From Multifurca ochricompacta (taxonomy: Eukaryota > Basidiomycota > Agaricomycetes > Russulales > Russulaceae): a stretch of DNA of 64,000 nt. A program made the translations under genes and the position numbers. Shown here in pieces: positions 20,029 through 32,637 of the stretch; position 1 is the first letter of the stretch; each line of letters starts with the position of its first letter. Below the pieces are notes generated by a model that was given only the letters and a program-made list of their open reading frames with translations, was not told the DNA's origin and did not search any database. The DNA lies in the NCBI GenBank assembly GCA_022496185.1, contig WTXG01000052.1, positions 124,001 to 188,000 of the forward strand, in the 5' to 3' direction.

Positions 20029-21245
20029 TGAATGGTGTCTGGAACCACTTAGTCAGTCCCCCGCCCCCTACTCTCCCAGCAGACTGGGACAAAAAGGAAG
20101 GCGTTCTCATAGGCGTCCTTGAAGTTTACACTCAGAAGGATGTCTGGATGGCTGTAGCAGATGATACTAAGTTTGCTACTTGTAAAGCTAAGTGGGATGA
20201 GCTGCACCATGTCTACGGAGGAGTTGGATCTATGTCTACATTCAACACTTGGGCATCCCTCACAGGCACTGCCCTTGACGACTCCTTGCCAATGCTCCCA
20301 CAATTACAAAAGCTGAATGAAGCTTGCATCAGTCTCAAGAACAATGAGATGGAGATCTCTGATCTCCAATTTTCATTTATCCTCATCAAGGCTCTACCTG
20401 AGTCTTACTCAGCCGTCGTGTCAACAATACTTGCTTCCGGTGCACCATTGGGCCTTCTACCTCAGGTCATACAAGATCGCATTCTCAATGAGGAAGGTCA
20501 GCGATCCGGAGCTTCTGCATCACTCAACAAAGCTGTGCCCATCAAAAACAAGTCAAATAAACCAAACATTAAATGCTTTTATTGTCAGAAAAGCAGGCAC
20601 AAGGCTACAGAGTGTCGGAAGAAGAAGAAGGATGCAGAGGACAAGAAGGCAATGGAGGCAGCATCAGCCAATAAGGCGGTGAATGCTCACTTAGCTACCA
20701 CTTCGGCATTGATTGTAGAGGTAGCCGATGACAATGACAAGCTCTGTGTTGCCCTGTACTTGGCTGAGAGATCCAGATGGATGATGGATTCTGGTGCAAC
20801 TCATCACATTACCCCGCATCGATCAGACTTCATGACATACAAGCTCGCACATGGAATAGTGCGCTTAGGTGACAACTCTAATGTGAAGCAGATTGGGGTT
20901 GGGACTGTGGTATTCACTACCACTGTAGGGAACAAAGAGTCCAAAATCACACTGAACAACGTTCTACACATTCCAGACATGAAGACGTGCTTCATCTCAA
21001 CACGTGCTCTTGCCCAAAAGGGGGCTCAGATCTCGTTCCAAGATAATCACTTTCAGATCTCAGTCCAAGACCGGACAGTAGCACGAGGCTACTTGGAGGT
21101 GAACCTTTACTGGTTGGACACCTCCATGGCAGGCCTCAATGCGCACGTGCGCACTTCACTTCCTATTGACATCTGGCATCATTGCATGGGGCACATGTCA
21201 TACAATGCCCTGAAGTGATACCATGAATCTGTAAAAGGTATAACT
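20029..21245 (+). pseudogene. Copia-B gag-pol fragment, after gypsy-1
   Basis: It continues the gag frame from 12876. It carries the gag body with SDLQFSFILIKALPESYSA, a zinc knuckle CFYCQKSRHKATEC near 20573, protease WMMDSGATHHITPH near 20779, and the beginning of the integrase zinc finger (WHHCMGHMSYNALK). A TGA near 21216 stands where relatives have Arg. The element is cut at 21246 by the LTR of copia-3. The knuckle keeps CX2CX4HX4C but has R for the usual G before H. Confidence 0.88.
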
Positions 21246-22339
21246 TGTTGACATGGGGCGTGTCTGGAGATGCTTCAGGCATCTAAGGTTCGCTTCAGCT
21301 GTAGATAAGATTAGATTAGATTCCGGAGTTTCGGACTTTTTACAATATCTTTATTACACTTCTTTCTCACCTTACTCAGCTGATTAGTGATGTACTTAGT
21401 AATGTGCAGTAAGCACATGACTCCTTGTTGGCCAATGGCTTTATGTTACGTCCGGTGCGGGACGTTCTACACAACTTGTGTGACAGCGTTTGTTTGTAGT
21501 CAGGTAAGAGACCAATAAGATCTCTTGGAGTTTATACAGGAGAAGTCAACGTCAAAGAGGCTGCACTCTAAGACGATGTTGAATGGAAAGTACCAGAAGT
21601 ACTGAGACAATCGAGTCAAGGCTTTCAAAGGGGATGTCTGGAAGACAAGCACCGATGGATTCAATAAGTCAAGTCTGAGGTCTACAGGGTAGCTACAGTG
21701 GACTTATATACGTAATTCAGTGGGCGTCTATGAGATAAGAGTACGGAGTCAGGTGGGCCCAAATATACAAAAGCGGAGGGCATAAAGCCTAGCTTCTGAT
21801 AGGGAACTAAGTAAGTGTCTGGTCATATGATAAGGAGATAAGGAAAAGAGGTAAACATAAACAAGCAGTAAGTCAACAAGGTCAGAGACAGTCATGGGGA
21901 TGGAAGTAAGGCACGTGAGGGATCCCAGGAAGGGGACGTGATCATGAAATGTAGGGTAGGCGGTAACAAGGGGTCCTCGCTGGGCAAAGTGAAGAAAACA
22001 GGGCTGCTCGGCAGAGGTTGTAACACTTTAGTCCCTCATTGTTTATTGTCTGGCACTTGTGGACTTATTCCCAGTGCACACAGACCATCCCTTGGGGTAT
22101 GTAAGGGTGTCTGTTTTGTCTCTTCCACTTCAGAGTTCTTCTAACCTCTGAAGTGTAAGTTCCTTTTACTATACTCTTCTTTTTACCTTTAACTAACCAT
22201 CTTATGTAGACTACTTGTTTTCTAGGTCAGTAGTATAGTTGTAATAGAGTTCTTCTAACCTCTGAAGTACTACTTGTTTTCTAGCCTAACACGCTACTAA
22301 CCCCACAGTCAGTATAACCAGCAGCATGATTGTTTGACA
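21246..22339 (+). repeat. 5' LTR of copia-3, split by a family-B LTR
   Basis: Parts 21246-21443 and 22031-22339 together form one ~507-bp type-II copia LTR. Box and hairpin architecture is as in type I: ACTTCAGAG/CTCTGAAGT hairpin near 22125-22155, then GTAAGT, and a duplicated ACTACTTGTTTTCTAG. The LTR ends TTTGACA just before GGTTATGGGCCCTG (primer-binding site, 22340-). Confidence 0.9.
21444..22025 (-). repeat. Solo LTR, family B
   Basis: Plus-strand TGTTACGTCCGG...GTTGTAACA, 582 bp, flanked by CTTTA at 21439-21443 and 22026-22030. It is transcribed on the minus strand (TATATAAG in minus orientation). No internal sequence remains, so it is the product of LTR-LTR recombination. It sits inside a copia LTR. 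Confidence 0.93.
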
Positions 22340-23134
22340 GGTTATGGGCCCTGCCGCTCATACTGATCTGTAATTCCCTCTGTTCATCTACAGCCCAACT
22401 TGCTCTTGCACACCAAGCTCTCAAAAAGCTTCAAGTCTTTCCCACCACTTTCATCTGTGAGCTTCTTTATTTACCATCTGTGCACCTTAACACCCCACAG
22501 GATGATGCAGCCTACTGCTCATCCTGAACTGTTTGGCTAGCCCTTTGGGGTTCTTGCAAAAGGTGATGAGGGACCCTAAGTGGGTGAAACACCTTGAGCT
22601 CCTTGAGTGCGCACTAGGTATTAGTAACTTCATAGTTGTAGCTGGGTTTTTGTCCCATAGATAGTCTTAGTAGGCCTATAGCCAGAAGCTTGTGGCTTTA
22701 AGTCCAGTTAATGCTTGGCTCGATCCGTAAGCCAGGTTTAGCGACCTGCAGGTAGAGTTTAGGGTCTAGAACAAGGCATGGGTAGTCACTCCCATGATGC
22801 TTGGGCTCGATACAAGTAGGCTGCACTACTATAGTCTATACATAGTAGCTAGAAGGTTTTGTCTCTGGGCAGGAGTATTCGCTGCCATATTGTGGGGGTT
22901 CGCCCCACCAGAGGAAACCTGATAGTCTACTTAGTCGTGGCCCCAATCATCTAGGGCTTAATCATGGACTCCACCACCAGCACTAGAGGAAGGGCTCTAT
23001 ACCCTTTGTCTCTAGTGGAACTTGCGGTTGGCTCCTCCATGACATGACTCCCAGTCTTGTTTACACTAGACACTCTGGCTAGTCTACCAGAGCTTATGTC
23101 TAGTTGCAGGATTGCGCTAGACAGCTATACTATA
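22340..23134 (+). other. PBS and structured leader of copia-3
   Basis: The primer-binding site GGTTATGGGCCCTG is at 22340. The leader is strongly conserved with copia-1 and copia-6 although the gag proteins have diverged; the block from CTTGGCTCGATCC (near 22711) onward is nearly identical for more than 80 bases. The GGGG/CCCC hairpin here has stem GTGGGG/CCCCAC where copia-1 has TTGGGG/CCCCAA, a compensatory pair change. The palindromic Tc1-like element interrupts the leader at a TA. Confidence 0.75.
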
Positions 23135-24756
23135 CAGTGCCTCACAAAACTGAGTCAATGTTTTGCACTTTTGCACTGTTTGTTGAATATCACATCAACC
23201 AAAACAAATATAAACAAAGTCTTGGTATACCATAAAAGGTACAAGATAAGGGTTATGTAATCCAACAATAATTATGTAATTCTGATCAAAACCTGTGGAG
23301 CTATGCTCATTTCAAATCAGGGACTCATTGACTCAGTTTTGTGAGTGGGTATCAGAAATATCAGAATCTCATGCTCCACCAAGTGTACAGCAACCAACCC
23401 TTGATATATGGCTACCATAGTTATCTTACTACTGATGGGACCTGGAATAGAGATATTTAACCATGGTTAACATTCTCAGAATATTATAATTTCCCAATCT
23501 ACCCCACCTCCTCTGCTCAGAAGGAAAACATCCTCTCTTTGGCCTCCAAAGGTCATTCCACTTGCACTATTGCCTCCAGACTCAGCCTCAGCTATTCCAC
23601 AGTCTCTAGGACACACAGAACCCTCCATTTTGACCAGCAAATCTCCTCTGGTGGCTGTCCTTCTGAGCTCTCCACTACCTCCCAGAGAGCTATCCTCACT
23701 GAAATCACTACTGGCAGGGCTTCTAATGCTATCTAGGCCACCAATTACATCAATACCATCATCCCTACTCTAGTCCCCTCAGAAATGGCCAGGAAAGTCC
23801 CCAGAAAAAACTGATTCAAGGCTGTGGTGAAGAAGAAAAAGTGATTGCTTAGTGCAAGGCATAGACAGAAGAGGTTGGCCTTTGCTTTCAAGCACCAAAA
23901 CTGGACTGTGGAGGACTGGAAGAGGGTCATTTGGTCAGGTGAGACCAAAATCACCAGGTTTGGGTCAGATACCAGTCCTCCACAGTCCACTCTCTGTACT
24001 TGAAAGCAAAGGCCAACCTCATCTGCCTATGCCTTGCACTAAGCAAGTGCTTTTTTTTCTTCACCACAGCCTTGAATCAGTTTTTCCTGAGGACTTTCCT
24101 GGCTGTTTCTGAGGAGACTAGAGTGGGGATGATGGTATTGATGTAATTGGTGGCCTGGACAGCATTAGAAGCCTTGCCAGTAGTGATTTCAGTGAGGATA
24201 GCTCTCTGGGAGGTAGTGGAGAGCTTGGAAGGATGGCCACCAGAGGATATTTTCTGGTCAAAATGGAGGGTTATGAGTGTCCTAGAGACTATGGACTGGC
24301 TTAGGCTGAGTCTGGAGGCAATAGTGCAAGTGGAATGACCTTTGGAGGCCAGAGAGTGCATGTTTTCTTTCTGAGCAGAGGAGGTGGGGTGCATTGGGAA
24401 ATTATAATATTCTGAGAATGTTAACCATGGTTAAATATCTCTATTCCAGGTCCCATCAATAGTAAGATAAATATGGTAACCATATATCAAGGATTGGTTG
24501 CTGTACATTTGGTGTAGCATCAGAGTCTGATATTTCTGATACCCACTCACAAAACTGAGTCAATGAGTCCTTGATTTGAAATGGGCATAGCTCCACAGGT
24601 TTTGATCATGCTTACATAATTCTTGTTGGATTACAAAGCCCTTATCTTGTACCTTTTATGGTATACCAAGACTTTGTTTATATTTGTTTTGGCTGATGCA
24701 GTATTCAACAAACAGTGCAAAAGTGCAAAACATTGACTCAGTTTTGTGAGGCACTG
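23135..24756. mobile_element. Palindromic Tc1/mariner-like element 1 (foldback)
   Basis: 1622 bp flanked by the TA target duplication (23133-23134 and 24757-24758), with ends CAGTGCCTCACAAAACTGAG and its inverse. The terminal inverted repeats extend over the whole element: arms 23135-~23919 and ~23972-24756 are inverted copies around a spacer of ~52 bp. Each arm encodes the N-terminal half of a Tc1-type transposase reading inward (HTH region with TIASRLSLS; then WTVEDWKRVIWSGETKI), so the element has two N-termini and no C-terminus. The first catalytic Asp of WSDET is Gly. It is non-autonomous. Confidence 0.9.
24077..24394 (-). pseudogene. Truncated Tc1 transposase N-terminus in the right arm
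   Basis: A 105-codon minus-strand frame with SLASKGHSTCTIASRLSLS, typical of the paired HTH DNA-binding domain of Tc1 transposases, followed by the GHPSKLSTTSQRAI linker (GRPR-like position). It stops at TGA before the catalytic domain. The left arm has the same protein on the plus strand (about 23519-23810) with a TAG. Confidence 0.8.
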
Positions 24757-24901
24757 TACCTAGAAAGTTGCACAACAGAGGCAGGACCTTCTTAGGTTCT
24801 GAAGCATAGCGCCACAGTATGGGGTGGCACTCTTAAGCGAGACCTGGGCACTGGTTCTAACTGCTCCTTGGAACCAGGAACACCTACATACATCTCAAAA
24901 A

Positions 24902-27900
24902 ATGCCATCCTCTATCATCTTCCCTCCCTCCTCCAAGATGGAACGCCTTGATGGCTCCAACTGGCAGGTTTGGTCTGCCAACTTCAACGCCCTTTTGAGG
25001 ATGAATGGGCTCAGGAGGCACATAGTTATGCCTTACCCTGATATGCCCCTCCTCCCAGAGGACAAGGAGGAAAAGGAGAAAATGCAGAAGGAAGTAATCG
25101 ACCCCATCCTTAGGGAATGGATGGGAGAAGAGGAAATGCTTATAGGGCTCCTCTTTCTTAACGTCACCCAAGAGGTCTACTCGCAAGTAGCCTCTGATGC
25201 CAATTATCCTTCTCTTAGTGAGAAGTATAATAAGTTGGAGTGGCTTTATGGCTCTGTAGGTAACATGGCCACATATAATTTGTGGCTTGCCCTGGTGTCC
25301 TTCCATCTTGATGAAGGACAGTCATTTAGAACCCAATTACAAAAGGTTCTAGATGCCAGGAGTACCCTCAGGGAGAATGGGATGGAGGTCAATGACCTCC
25401 AGATGAGCTTCATTCTATTGAAAGCTCTCCCTGACTCCTACAGTGCCATTGCCGGTTCCATACTGGCCTCTGGCGATCCAGAGCAACTCTCTCCTCAGGA
25501 CCTTGTGCAAAGGTTCCTAAATGAGGAGAGTCGCCTGGCGGGTCCCTCAGGAAGTGGTAGTGCAGTCCTATCTAAGGCTGCACCTGTCAAATCAAACAAC
25601 AAAAATAAAAATTTATCACCACTTCCCACTGCTACCCCTAGTTCACAAGGGGTGGTCTGCTTCTATTGCCAAAAGCCTGGACACAAGTTCAATGCTTGTG
25701 CAAAGAAGAAGAAGGACCTGGAAAATGCCAAAAAGGGCAAGGCAGGGAACAAGAAGAGGGCTGAGGCCCAACATGTACATACTATAGCCACCGTAGTTAA
25801 TGGTAGTGGCAAAATAGAGGAGGTGCAAGAAGCACCTTGCATTCGCCTTTATGTTCACACCTATAATCTGGATATCAACTCAGATTATTGGATGCTTGAT
25901 AGTGGAGCAACAGCCCATTTTAGTCCTAACCTTGAAGACTTTGATATGTATAAAGTCGACACTACCCATGAAGTATCACTAGGTGACAACTCCATAGTCA
26001 AAACAAATGGAGTTGGTACTGTGATCATCAGGACTGATCAAGGTTTTGACTTAGAATTGAGCAATGTGCTCCACATGCCTGGAGGACATAAAATACTCTC
26101 TGCCAGTGCCTGTTGAACACAGAAGATGTTCGGTGATGCTTCAGGCATCAGGTGATTAGATTAGCTACTTTGTAGATTAGATTAGATTCCGGAGTTTCGG
26201 ACTTTTACTATATCTTTATTACTTTCTTTCTCACATTCCGCAGTAGCTGACTGATGCACTATGTAACATGTGATTTCTGTAGTGGCCAATGGCCTTTCTC
26301 CCTCATGTTTATTGTTTGGACTTTGTCCGGCACTTGTGGACTTATTCCCAGTGCACAGACCATCCCTTCAAAGAGTATATAAGGGTGTCTGTTTCGTCTC
26401 TTCCACTTCAGAGTTCTTCTAACCTCTGAAGTGTAAGTGCCATCTATACTATCTACTTAACTATTAGACTAACGTTCTTTACATAGAACTTTCTTTGTCT
26501 AGGTCAGTAGTATAGTAATATAGAGTTCTTCTAACCTCTGAAGTAACTTTCTTTGTCTAGCCTAACCCGCTAACGTTATAGTCAGTATGCTGCGCACATG
26601 CCTGTTCATCAGTGCCCTGGTAGAAAAAGGGGCAACTGTGTTCTTTGACAATAAGAAGGCAACAATAAAATATGGTGATAACATTATAGTGGAAGCATGG
26701 AAGTTTGGCAAATTGTATTGGGTATTAGGCAAACACGTCCTAAGCAGTATCCATACATCTGCATCTGCCTCACTAGAAATCTGGCATCAAAGAATGGGCC
26801 ATATGTCAAAAGAGGCCCTGAAGAGATATGCTCCTGAGGCAGTTAAAGGCCTCAAGATTAATAATAGCCAAGTGGAAGACAAGCCATGTTATGGCTGTGA
26901 AATGGGCAAGTCCCATCGTCTTCCATTTCCCCCATCTTCAAAGCACGCATCAGCCCCCCTTGAGATCCTTCATAGTGATCTCATAGGTCCCTTGCAGTGT
27001 AGTTCAATACAAGGGAATCTATACTTTGCCACCTTCTTGGATGATTTTAGCAAATATGCTTTAATCGTTCCAATGAAGTCTAAAGATCTGTTTACACCAG
27101 TTTTTAATAAACTGAAGACACTACTTGAAAATAAATTCAATCATAAAATCAAGTGTCTTCATACAGATCGAGGTGGGAGTATGTGAACAAGGCACTGAAA
27201 GCAATGCTTGAAGATTTTGGCATAGAGCATAAACTCATGATGCTGTATAGTCCACAACAGAATGGAAGAGCTGAGAGATTTAACAGAACCATTATGGAAA
27301 AAGGCACTAGCATGCTACACGATGCTGGCCTGTCTCTTGGTTTCTGGGAGTGTGCTGTTGAAACAGCATGTCATATCTATAATAGAACTCCAATCCACTC
27401 TAATAAGTGGAAAACTCCACTTGAGCTTCTGGTTGGGAACAAACCAGATGTCTTGTATTTTAAGGTCTTTGGTTGCAAAGCCTACTACCATGTTCCAGAG
27501 GGCAAGCAGCATAAATTAGATCCCAAAGCAAGGGAAGCCGTCTTTGTCAGATATGAGCCCACTTCTAAGGGCTATACACTTTGGGATAGTCATATCCAGT
27601 CTCTCATTTCTTCATGAGATGTCACATTTGATGAGAGATCCTTCCCATCCCGCTCTGTGAAGGACAGCAGAGCAGATAAATCCATAGAGCAACCTAGTGA
27701 AGGTGGCTCATTTACTTTACCTGGTGGCTCAGTCCAGCCACCACCAGCAACTGCTACACATGTTCCTGAGGCTCCTCAAGATGAGGAAGACCTAGAAGAG
27801 GAACAGGAGGACATCGTACCTCCTCAATTACCACCACAGCCTACCACACCCACACATAATGTAGACACCACACACCCTCAGACTATATATCAGACCCTCC

Positions 27901-29731
27901 ATCACAAGTCATGGAACCATCCTCCCCTCCCAAGAGAACCCATGCAATTAGAAAATCAGAAAGAATTGCAGGCAGACTTCCTCAACCTAACTTTCAGAGG
28001 ACAAGTCCACACTCTGAATGATGAGATAGGGCAATCCAAGAAGATCTAGACTTGGATACTGCACGTCCCAATCGGAACCATCATCTGAATCCTTGCTTCT
28101 ACAATGAGGATAATGCAGAGTTTGTGCAGGGTTCTTCCAGACTTGGTCAGATGGATCTACTTAATGCTGCAGGATCGCCTTATAGGGATCCTCTTACTTT
28201 TAAAGAAGAAATGGAGTCTGAAAATGCCAGTGATTGGCTTGAGGCATGTCAATATGAAATTGACACCTTAGAAAAACTTAAAGTGTGGCGCCTTGAAGAC
28301 CTTCCTGAAGGTAGAAAGGCTGTAAAGTCCAAGTGGGTCTTTAAATTAAAAGCAGATGGACGCTTTCGTGCTAGGCTTGTAGCAAAAGGGTTTACCCAAA
28401 TAGAGGGGGTAGACTTCGATGAAACTTTCTCCCCAGTTGCCAGATTTGAGTCTCTTAGACTGTTATTAGCATTGGCCACGCTTGAGGATTGGGAAATCCA
28501 TCAAATGGATGTCAAATCGGCATTCCTACATGACGATCTGGATGAAGAGATTTACATGGAGCAACCAGTTGGTTTCATTGTTGCTGGACAAGAGTCCAAA
28601 GTTTGTAGGCTACAGAAGGCTCTGTATGGCCTCAAACAAGCTTCCCAAGCATGGAACTTGCAATTCCATGCAGTTCTCAATGAACTGAGCTTTACTCAGA
28701 CGTACTCTGATGCAGGAGTATATGTGTATCATCACCAAGAGGGGGATGGTTCACTTTTTGTCATTTTATATGTTGATGACATCACTATACTTGGGTCCTC
28801 CACTAAGAAGATTCAATGGCTGAAGGACTCTCTATCTAGCCGATATGAGATGACTGATCTTGGTGAAATTCAGTCCTACCTTGGAGTTAACATCACCAGG
28901 GACCATCCTAACAAGACACTGGATATCGACCAGTCAGCCTATGTTTCATCAATAGTTGAGAGGTTTGGAATGGGGGATTCCAACCCAGTATATACTCCTC
29001 TACCCTCTGGCGTGGATGTTCATTTGGTCAAGTTTGAAGACCAGGTATCTACCTCTGATATTAAGAGGTATCAGCAGTTAATGGGGTCTCTGCTATGGGT
29101 GCAGATTGGAAGCAGACCCAACATTAGTTTTGCTGTTGCATGCCTTAGCCAATTTGCTTCCAACCCTTCCCAGCAGCACATGCGACTAGCAAAGTATGTC
29201 TTAGCATATCTAAATGCTACAAAAGACTACAAGTTGTGCTATTCTGGAGGGAATGGTGAAGTTGGCCTTCATGGCTTCGTGGATTCCTCATGGGGAGATC
29301 AAGAGGACTGCCACTCCACCTCAGGCTACATCTTTTTCCTTGCTAATGGAGCCATTAGCTGGTGTTCCAGAAAGCAAAAGACAGTAGCACAGTCCACCAC
29401 TGAAGCCGAGTATATGAGCCTTGCTGAGGCTTCAAATCAGGCAGCATGGTATAGGACATTTATGCAGGAATTGGGATATGAAGTCAATTCACCCATACAA
29501 CTGCATTGTGACAATAAGGGTGCAGTAGATCTTGCATTAAACCCTGTCACAGGAAGGCGATCAAAGCACATACCAATAAAGTACCATGCCATTAGGGAGT
29601 ATGTAGAATCACACCAGATTGACTTGGTGCGAACTCCCACTGGAGAGATGCTGGCAGATGGCCTCACAAAGTCTCTGCCCAGATCATCTTTTGATCTCAT
29701 GGTAACTGGATTTGGACTAGTGCTGGAATGA
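24902..29731 (+). pseudogene. Copia-3 gag-pol, interrupted by a solo LTR
   Basis: ATG at 24902 (MPSSIIFPPSSKMERLDGSN). Gag with knuckle CFYCQKPGHKFNAC near 25661, protease YWMLDSGATAHFSP near 25889, integrase 26617-27617 (finger HMSK...CYGCEMGKSH; DDFS, HTDRGG, QQNGRAERFN), then RT and RNase H as one long clean frame 28052-29731 (559 codons; LYVDDI at about 28770, CDNKGAVDLAL near 29507, end GLVLE). Defects: the solo LTR at 26111-26611, one base lost near 27173, a TGA near 27614, and frame changes near 27900-28050. Divergence from copia-1/6 is substantial in gag and small in RT. Confidence 0.92.
26111..26611 (+). repeat. Solo type-I copia LTR
   Basis: 501 bp, TGTTGAAC...TTCATCA, flanked by GTGCC at 26106-26110 and 26612-26616. 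Removing it with one GTGCC restores the reading frame of copia-3 across the junction. It closely resembles the copia-6 LTRs. Confidence 0.95.
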
Positions 29732-30030
29732 AAAAGCTGGAATTTGGAGACTTTGTATACCAGTCTCACTTTCCCACCATGCAACATGAGCATGTTCTCG
29801 ACCTCGAGAGTGACGCAAGTGGTGTGAGCATGCCAGAAGTAGGCATTCAAATATGTTAGGCGTTTTAGCCTGCATAAGCGAATATACAACTTGTATGCAA
29901 AGCTCACAAACTGTGCTTGAGAGTTAGAGAAGTTGGATCTCTGGCTGGTGATATGTTAGTTCAATTGTGAACAGCAGTGTGCTCATTTAACTCATTTCCA
30001 TCAATGATTGATGCCTTCACCATGGAGGGA

Positions 30031-30540
30031 TGTTGACACAGGACATGTCTAGAGATGCTTCAGGCATCTGAGGATTGCTTTAGCTGTAGATAAGATTAGA
30101 TTAGATTCCGGAGTTTCGGACTTTTTACGATATCTTTATTACATTTCTTTTTACCTTACTCAGCTGATTAGTGATGTCCTTAGTAATGCGCAGTAAGCAT
30201 GTGATATCTACTTGGCCAATGGCCTTTATCCCTCTTGTTTTATTGTCCGGCACTTGTGGACTTATTCCCAGTGTGCACAGACCATTTCCCCTGGCCCCCA
30301 TGGGTATATAAGGGTGTCTGTTTCATCTCTTCCACTTCAGAGTTCTTCTAACCTCTGAAGTGTAAGTTCCTTTTACTATACTCTTCTTTACCTTTGACTA
30401 ACCATCTTCTGTAGACTACTTGTCTTTTAGGTCAGTAGTATAGTTGTATAGAGTTCTTCTAACCTCTGAAGTACTACTTGTCTTTTAGCCTAACCACTAC
30501 TAACCACAGTCAGTATAACCAGCAGCATGATTGTTTGACA
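30031..30540 (+). repeat. 3' LTR of copia-3
   Basis: 510 bp type-II LTR after the polypurine tract at 30021-30030. TATATAAG near 30305 and the hairpin ACTTCAGAG/CTCTGAAGT follow. The duplicated 16-mer here is ACTACTTGTCTTTTAG in both internal copies, whereas the 5' LTR has ACTACTTGTTTTCTAG in both. Confidence 0.92.
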
Positions 30541-32637
30541 GAAGTCTCTCCCTGACTCCTACAGTGCTATTGCCGGCTCCATACTGGCCTCTGGCAATCC
30601 AGAGTGTCTTTCTCCTCAGGACCTTGTGCAGAGGTTCCTAAATGAGGAGAGTTGCCTGGTGGGTCCCTTGGGAAGTGGTAGTGCAGTCCTATCTAAGGCT
30701 GCACCTGTCAAATCAAAACCAAAAAATACAAATTTATCACCACTTCCCGCTGCTGCCCCTAGTTCACAAGGGGTGGTCTGCTTCTATTGCCAAAAGCCTG
30801 GACACAAGTCCAATGCTTGTGCAAAGAAGAAGAAGGACCTGGAGAATGCCAAAAAGGGCAAGGCAGGGAACAAGAAGAGGGCTGAGGCCCAACATATAAA
30901 TACTATAGCCACTGTAGTTAATGGGAGTGGCAAAATAGAGGAGGTGCATGAAGCACCTCACATTCGCCTTTATGTTCACACCTATAATCTGGATAACAAC
31001 TCAGATTACTGGATGCTTGATAGTGGAGCAACAGCTCATTTCAGTCCCAACCTTGAAGACTTTGATACATATAAAGTTGACACCACCCATGAAGTATCAC
31101 TAGGTGACAACTCCATAGTCAAGACAAGTGGAGTTGGCACTGTGGTCATCAGGTGTCGCACACAGGTCCTTCAGTGTGCGTCGGTTTGGGTTTGGGTCAG
31201 AGTCAATCAAGGTAGTCAAGAGATATAAGTGTCAAGTCAGGTCAAGATGTCACAATGCGTGGCTGGTATGGATCAAGGCAATGAGTCTGGACATTGCATG
31301 TGAAGTCAGGGTTTTCAGATAGCAAGGCAAGAGCCTTTGCTGGAGTTACTGGTGAGCCAAACCCTCTCAAGTCACATCTTGGAAGAGGGCTGAAGGGACT
31401 TCCTAAGGACCTTTGATTGGTACAAGGAGAACAGACTTAGTCTGTCCTTAGATTTATTGCAGTCCTTAAATACAATGTAGCTACTATGAAGTCATAGTCT
31501 AGGGTCTTGTACAAATGATATCATAACAAGTCACAATGGTCATGACATCACCTATGAGATCATACTAGGGTCACAAGGTCTATGACATCAGCTATGAGAT
31601 CATCAATCAGATGACATGGGAGTTGAATCCCTTGTCCAGGCTATGGTCATCAGATAAGTGGATCTGATAAGGTATGTAGTGAAGGAAAGGGACATAGAAG
31701 ACAGAAAAAGAGAGAAAACACGAAATAATAGCAAGAAAGTGTCACATCAGGACTGATCAAGGTTTCGACTTGGAACTGAGTGATGTGCTCCACATGCCTG
31801 GAGGACATAAAATACTCTCCACCAGTGCCCTAGTAGAAAAAGGGGTAACTGTGTTCTTTGATAATAAGAAGGCAACAATTAAATATGGCAACAATATTAT
31901 AGCGGAAGCATGGAAGTTTGGCAAATTGTATTGGGTACTAGGCAAACATGTCCTAAATAGTATCCATGCATCTGCATCTGCCTCACTAGAAATCTGGCAT
32001 CAAAGAATGGGCCACATGTCTAAAGAAGCCCTGAAGAGATATGCTCCAGAGGCAGTTAAAGGCCTCAGAATTAATAATAGCCAAGTGGAAGACAAGCCAT
32101 GTTATGGCTGTGAAATGGGCAAGTCCCATCGTCTTCCATTTCCCCCATCTTCAAAGCGCGCATCAGCCCCCCTTGAGATCCTTCATAGTGATCTTGTAGG
32201 TCCCTTGCAGTGCAGTTCAATACAAGGGAATCTATACTTTGCCACCTTCTTGGACGACTTTAGCAGATACACTTTAATCATTCCAATGAAGTCCAAAGAT
32301 CTGTTTACACCAGTTTTTAATAAACTGAAGACACTACTTGAAAATAAATTTAATCATAAAATCAAGTGTCTTCATACAGATCGTGGTGGCAAGTATGTGA
32401 ACAAGGTGCTGAGGGCAAAGCTTGAAGATTTTGGCATAGAGCATAAACTTACAATGCCGTACAGTCCACAACAGAATGGAAGGGCTGAGAGGTTCAATAG
32501 AACCATTATGGAAAAAGGCACTAGCATGCTGCATGATGCTGGCCTGTCTCTCAGTTTTTGGGAGTGTGCTGTTGAGACAGCATGTCATATATACAACAGA
32601 ACTCCCATTTGTTCTAATAAGTGGAAAACTCTGCTTG
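30541..32637 (+). pseudogene. Copia-D gag-pol, 5' part (gag C-terminus to integrase)
   Basis: Starts abruptly inside gag (SPDSYSAIAGSILASG), adjacent to the copia-3 LTR. It has knuckle CFYCQKPGHKSNAC, protease YWMLDSGATAHFSP near 31009, then, after a solo LTR (31154-31746), the integrase with CYGCEMGKSHRLPF, HTDRGGKYVN and QQNGRAERFN. The frame is open to 32637, where gypsy-2 is inserted with a GCTTG duplication. It is very close to copia-3 in sequence. The rest of the gene is at 50105-53277. Confidence 0.92.
31154..31746 (-). repeat. Solo chromovirus LTR in copia-D
   Basis: Plus strand TGTCGCAC...GTGTCACA, 593 bp, flanked by TCAGG at 31149-31153 and 31747-31751. In minus orientation it has TATTTAAGG and, downstream, TAAGTCTGTTCT, the RNA-5'-end motif used for self-priming in the gypsy-1/2 lineage. 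So it is a diverged relative of that lineage. Confidence 0.9.

Larger units (their letters stand above)
21246..30540 (+). mobile_element. Ty1/copia element copia-3 with nested insertions
   Basis: Type-II LTRs (TGTTGACA...TTTGACA) at 21246-22339 and 30031-30540 enclose PBS, leader, gag-pol and the polypurine tract CATGGAGGGA. Inserted inside are a family-B solo LTR, a palindromic Tc1-like element and a type-I copia solo LTR. The outer flanks do not match: TAACT inside copia-B on the left, GAAGT inside copia-D gag on the right. The two LTRs also differ from each other, so the ends probably come from different insertions. Confidence 0.9.

Noticed and set aside
22330..22527. Small ORFs in the copia leader
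   Set aside because: They are not conserved in frame between the three leaders; the RNA structure is conserved instead.
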